64,000 bases of DNA. Source: Rahnella laticis. GTDB taxonomy: Bacteria; Pseudomonadota; Gammaproteobacteria; Enterobacterales; Enterobacteriaceae. The notes beneath the pieces are model-generated. The model did not search any database and was not told the DNA's origin. It saw only the letters and a list, made by a program, of their open reading frames with translations. Location of the stretch: contig NZ_JADOBI010000004.1 in assembly GCF_015644585.1 (NCBI RefSeq), positions 434,001 through 498,000 on the forward strand, read 5' to 3'. Position numbers and translations under genes: made by a program. Positions 61,744 through 64,000 of this stretch are shown in pieces (within the stretch, counting starts at the first letter, position 1; each line of letters starts with the position of its first letter).

Positions 61744-63192
61744 TTAAGGTCTGTAGACTTTGACGTTGTTAAAGCCCTGCTCTTTCAGATACAGCGCCTG
61801 TAAACGGCTCATTACGCCACGGTCGCAATACAACAGATAAGTTTTAGTCTGGTCGAGATCGCCAAACTGGGTCGCCAGTTTGTAGAACGCCAAAGGTTTA
61901 ACCTCAACGTTTTCCAGTGTCAGCGGCTGCGCATCGACTTCATCCGGCGCACGGACATCCAGCACGATATCGGTTGACGTAAATTCAGCGACCGTTTCAA
62001 CTTCCGGCACGACTTCTGCGGCTTGCGCTGCAATTTCGCGGATATCAACATTTCGCGCTTCGCTGACGACTTTATCCAGCACGCTGAAATCGAACATCGC
62101 TTCTTCGGCTTCGATTTTCGCTTTCACGGCTTTTACGGTCGGGCTTTTGGAAATCACGCCACAATATTCCGGCATAGTTTTCGCAAAGTCTTCCGTGCCG
62201 ATTTCACGCGCAATCTTGATGATGTGCTCTTTATCGTGGGAAATCAGAGGACGCAGGATCAGCGTGTCAGACACGTTGTCGATCAGGCGTAAGTTGGTCA
62301 GCGTCTGGCTGGACACCTGGCCCAGCGCTTCGCCGGTCACCAGCGCCTGCACGCCATAACGTTCAGCAATAGAAGACGCGGCGCGCACCATCATACGTTT
62401 GAGCACCACGCCCATCTGGCCGTCTTCCACTTTTTCGAGGATCTCACCGACGACTGGTTCGAAATCGACAGAGATGAAACGCACGCGGTGTGAGCTGCCA
62501 AAACGGTTCCACAGATAATGTGCTACCTGTTTCACGCCAATTTCATGCGCCGCGCCGCCCAGATTGAAGAAGCAATAATGCACACGACAGCCGCGACGCA
62601 TCAGCATATAACTGGACACGCCGGAGTCGAAACCGCCGGAAATCAGCGAAAGCACATCTTCCTGCGTGCCAATCGGGTAACCGCCCTGACCTTCGAGCCG
62701 GCTTTTTACCAGCACCAGTTTGTCATCGTTGATTTCCAGTTTCACCGTCACTTGCGGCGCGGTCAGGCTGACCTTCGCAGATTCGATGTGCTGGTTCAGG
62801 CCGCCACCGATGTAGCGTTCCGCTTCTGTCGAAGAAAAATCATGTTTACCACGACGCTTGACACGCACGCAGAACGTTTTTCCTTCCACTTCAGCACGAT
62901 AGGCTTCCAGCGTTTGTTCGAAAATATGGTGAAGATCCGTGTAAGGACGGTCTTCCACTTCTTCGACATAACGGATACCCGGAATACGGCAGAGTAATTC
63001 CTGAATCAGGTCGTGTTTGCTTTCGTCTTTGCTGCGAACTTCGATATGATCCCAATGGCGCACAACTGCCAGCGTCTCATCATGCGGTCGCACCACGTTG
63101 CGAATGCTGCTTGAGAGGATCTTAATGAAGCGCAAACGCACAGATTGGCTCTTGATGGTGATTTCAGGGAACAATTTAATGATAAACTTCAT
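61744..63192 (-). CDS. thiI: tRNA 4-thiouridine synthase / thiamine sulfurtransferase ThiI
   Basis: Makes s4U8 in tRNA and supplies sulfur for the thiazole of thiamine. The 482 residues (same as E. coli) comprise an N-terminal ferredoxin-like and THUMP region, an ATP PP-loop [12 protein letters not shown] near residue 188, a conserved Cys in [11 protein letters not shown] and a C-terminal rhodanese domain with the acceptor Cys in [14 protein letters not shown]. It is divergent from xseB across a region with a long inverted repeat. Confidence 0.97.
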   Translation of the reverse strand: MKFIIKLFPEITIKSQSVRLRFIKILSSSIRNVVRPHDETLAVVRHWDHIEVRSKDESKHDLIQELLCRIPGIRYVEEVEDRPYTDLHHIFEQTLEAYRAEVEGKTFCVRVKRRGKHDFSSTEAERYIGGGLNQHIESAKVSLTAPQVTVKLEINDDKLVLVKSRLEGQGGYPIGTQEDVLSLISGGFDSGVSSYMLMRRGCRVHYCFFNLGGAAHEIGVKQVAHYLWNRFGSSHRVRFISVDFEPVVGEILEKVEDGQMGVVLKRMMVRAASSIAERYGVQALVTGEALGQVSSQTLTNLRLIDNVSDTLILRPLISHDKEHIIKIAREIGTEDFAKTMPEYCGVISKSPTVKAVKAKIEAEEAMFDFSVLDKVVSEARNVDIREIAAQAAEVVPEVETVAEFTSTDIVLDVRAPDEVDAQPLTLENVEVKPLAFYKLATQFGDLDQTKTYLLYCDRGVMSRLQALYLKEQGFNNVKVYRP

Positions 63193-63256
63193 GGCAGTCT
63201 TTTGTTAGCGGGTGAAAAAACGGGGTAGTAAGTCGCTGAATAAGGATCTAGGATCC

Positions 63257-63310
63257 TATTATTGCTAAGCCAGATGTATGTTATGTGTCACATTGGGCTT
63301 AGCAATAATA
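63257..63310. repeat. Long inverted repeat between thiI and xseB
   Basis: Perfect 15-base arms TATTATTGCTAAGCC (63257-63271) and GGCTTAGCAATAATA (63296-63310) with a 24-base loop that extends the pairing imperfectly (ATGT/ACAT). It lies between divergent genes, with no T-run. Function unknown; could be an operator, a hairpin in a leader or a small repeat. Confidence 0.75.
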
Positions 63311-63467
63311 TCTGCGGCGCAGAGTATATCACTTAAAATGCGTACTCTGTGCACAAAACCCGACAGCAGATGTCATGCTGAACAGGAATGTCTCTCGAGG
63401 CTGAAAACCGGCTCTGCGGCTCAGACCTCTGATCATCAATTCTGATCAACGATATCAAAAGAGAATT

Positions 63468-63710
63468 ATGCCAAAAAAATCTGCACCACCTGCCAATTTT
63501 GAAACGGCCCTGGCCGAACTGGAACAGATCGTTTCCCGCCTTGAATCTGGCGAGCTGCCTCTGGAAGATGCGCTGAACGAATTTGAACAAGGCGTCCAGC
63601 TGGCACGTCAGGGACAGCAAAAACTTCAGCAGGCAGAGCAACGTGTTCAGATCCTGCTCGACAGTGATAATGATGCCCCGCTGACCCCTTTCACCCCGGA
63701 AGCAGAGTAA
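63468..63710 (+). CDS. xseB: Exodeoxyribonuclease VII small subunit
   Basis: Small subunit of exonuclease VII, which degrades single-stranded DNA. The 80-residue protein [22 protein letters not shown] is entirely helical, with the family core [28 protein letters not shown] lies upstream of the ATG. It is followed by ispA after six bases, as in the E. coli xseB-ispA-dxs operon. Confidence 0.96.
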   Translation: MPKKSAPPANFETALAELEQIVSRLESGELPLEDALNEFEQGVQLARQGQQKLQQAEQRVQILLDSDNDAPLTPFTPEAE

Positions 63711-63716
63711 CTGGTC

Positions 63717-64000
63717 ATGTCTGAAGCGATCTCCTTATCTTCTTCTGACAGCTTTACTGGCGAACTTCGTGCCATGCAAAAGCGTGTCGATGGCGTTCTG
63801 ACGGCCTACGTCAGCGCACAACCTCTGGCGGATTTACCGCTGGTGGACGCGATGCGCTACGGTTCGCTGCTGGGCGGAAAACGTCTGCGCCCGTATCTGG
63901 TGTATGCCAGCGGTCAGCTGTTCAGCCTGGATTTGAAAAATCTGGATGCACCGGCAGCGGCGGTAGAGTGCGTTCATGCGTATTCCCTGATCCACGATGA
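63717..64000 (+). CDS. ispA: Farnesyl diphosphate synthase IspA, 5' part
   Basis: First 94 codons of the geranyl/farnesyl diphosphate synthase. The conserved GSLLGGKRLRPYLVYASG segment, with the IPP-binding lysine and arginine, is present near residues 42-60, and the chain reaches CVHAYSLIHDD, the start of the first Asp-rich motif, when the window ends. It makes FPP, the substrate of CyoE and precursor of ubiquinone and undecaprenyl phosphate. Likely co-transcribed with xseB. Confidence 0.95.
   Translation, partial: MSEAISLSSSDSFTGELRAMQKRVDGVLTAYVSAQPLADLPLVDAMRYGSLLGGKRLRPYLVYASGQLFSLDLKNLDAPAAAVECVHAYSLIHD

Overview
The window is a 64 kb piece of an enterobacterial chromosome. Gene order matches the htpG-dnaX-apt-acrAB-hha-amtB-glnK-lon-clpXP-tig-cyo-thiI-ispA stretch of Escherichia coli almost gene for gene. 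Several details point to Yersiniaceae (Rahnella/Serratia/Yersinia-like) rather than E. coli: alternative ribosomal protein genes rpmE2-rpmJ2 lie between acrB and tomB-hha, Hha is a 67-residue YmoA-like protein, and a cysteine-synthase-fold gene sits opposite decR. The genus is an inference; no rRNA is present to settle it.

Layout. 1-6260: heat-shock chaperone htpG (3' part missing), replication and repair genes (ybaB-recR, dnaX, priC), apt, ybaN and rsmS. 6321-15018: mechanosensitive channel mscK and the acrR/acrAB multidrug efflux locus with its operator. 15100-18300: a zinc-starvation block, with a Zur-type palindrome before rpmE2-rpmJ2 and a second before a zinc ABC transporter operon that begins with an unlisted 35-codon membrane ORF. 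18546-19748: an unrecognised 117-residue protein, then tomB-hha. 19832-24129: an adenine-utilisation block (LysR regulator, adenine deaminase, nucleobase permease). 24250-35017: 4.5S RNA, the alkyltransferase-like protein, ybaY, tesB, glnK-amtB with a sigma-54 promoter, the mdlAB ABC exporter, decR with a divergent PLP enzyme, and cof. 35210-47744: ybaE, queC, fadM, ybaV, ppiD, hupB, lon, clpX, clpP and tig, a protein-quality-control cluster with sigma-32-type promoters ahead of clpP and lon. 48192-64000: bolA, yajG-ampG, the cyoABCDE quinol oxidase operon, yajR, an oxidoreductase, an ERIC repeat, yajQ, panE-yajL, thiI, xseB and the start of ispA.

Most of the window is conserved core genome. 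The points most worth a second look are the small membrane ORF leading the Zur-controlled zinc operon, the intact dnaX programmed frameshift signal, the ERIC copy that supplies the yajQ stop codon, unexplained palindromes in front of cyoA, and long inverted repeats in the tig leader and between thiI and xseB. No phage, insertion sequence, CRISPR array or tRNA gene was seen.
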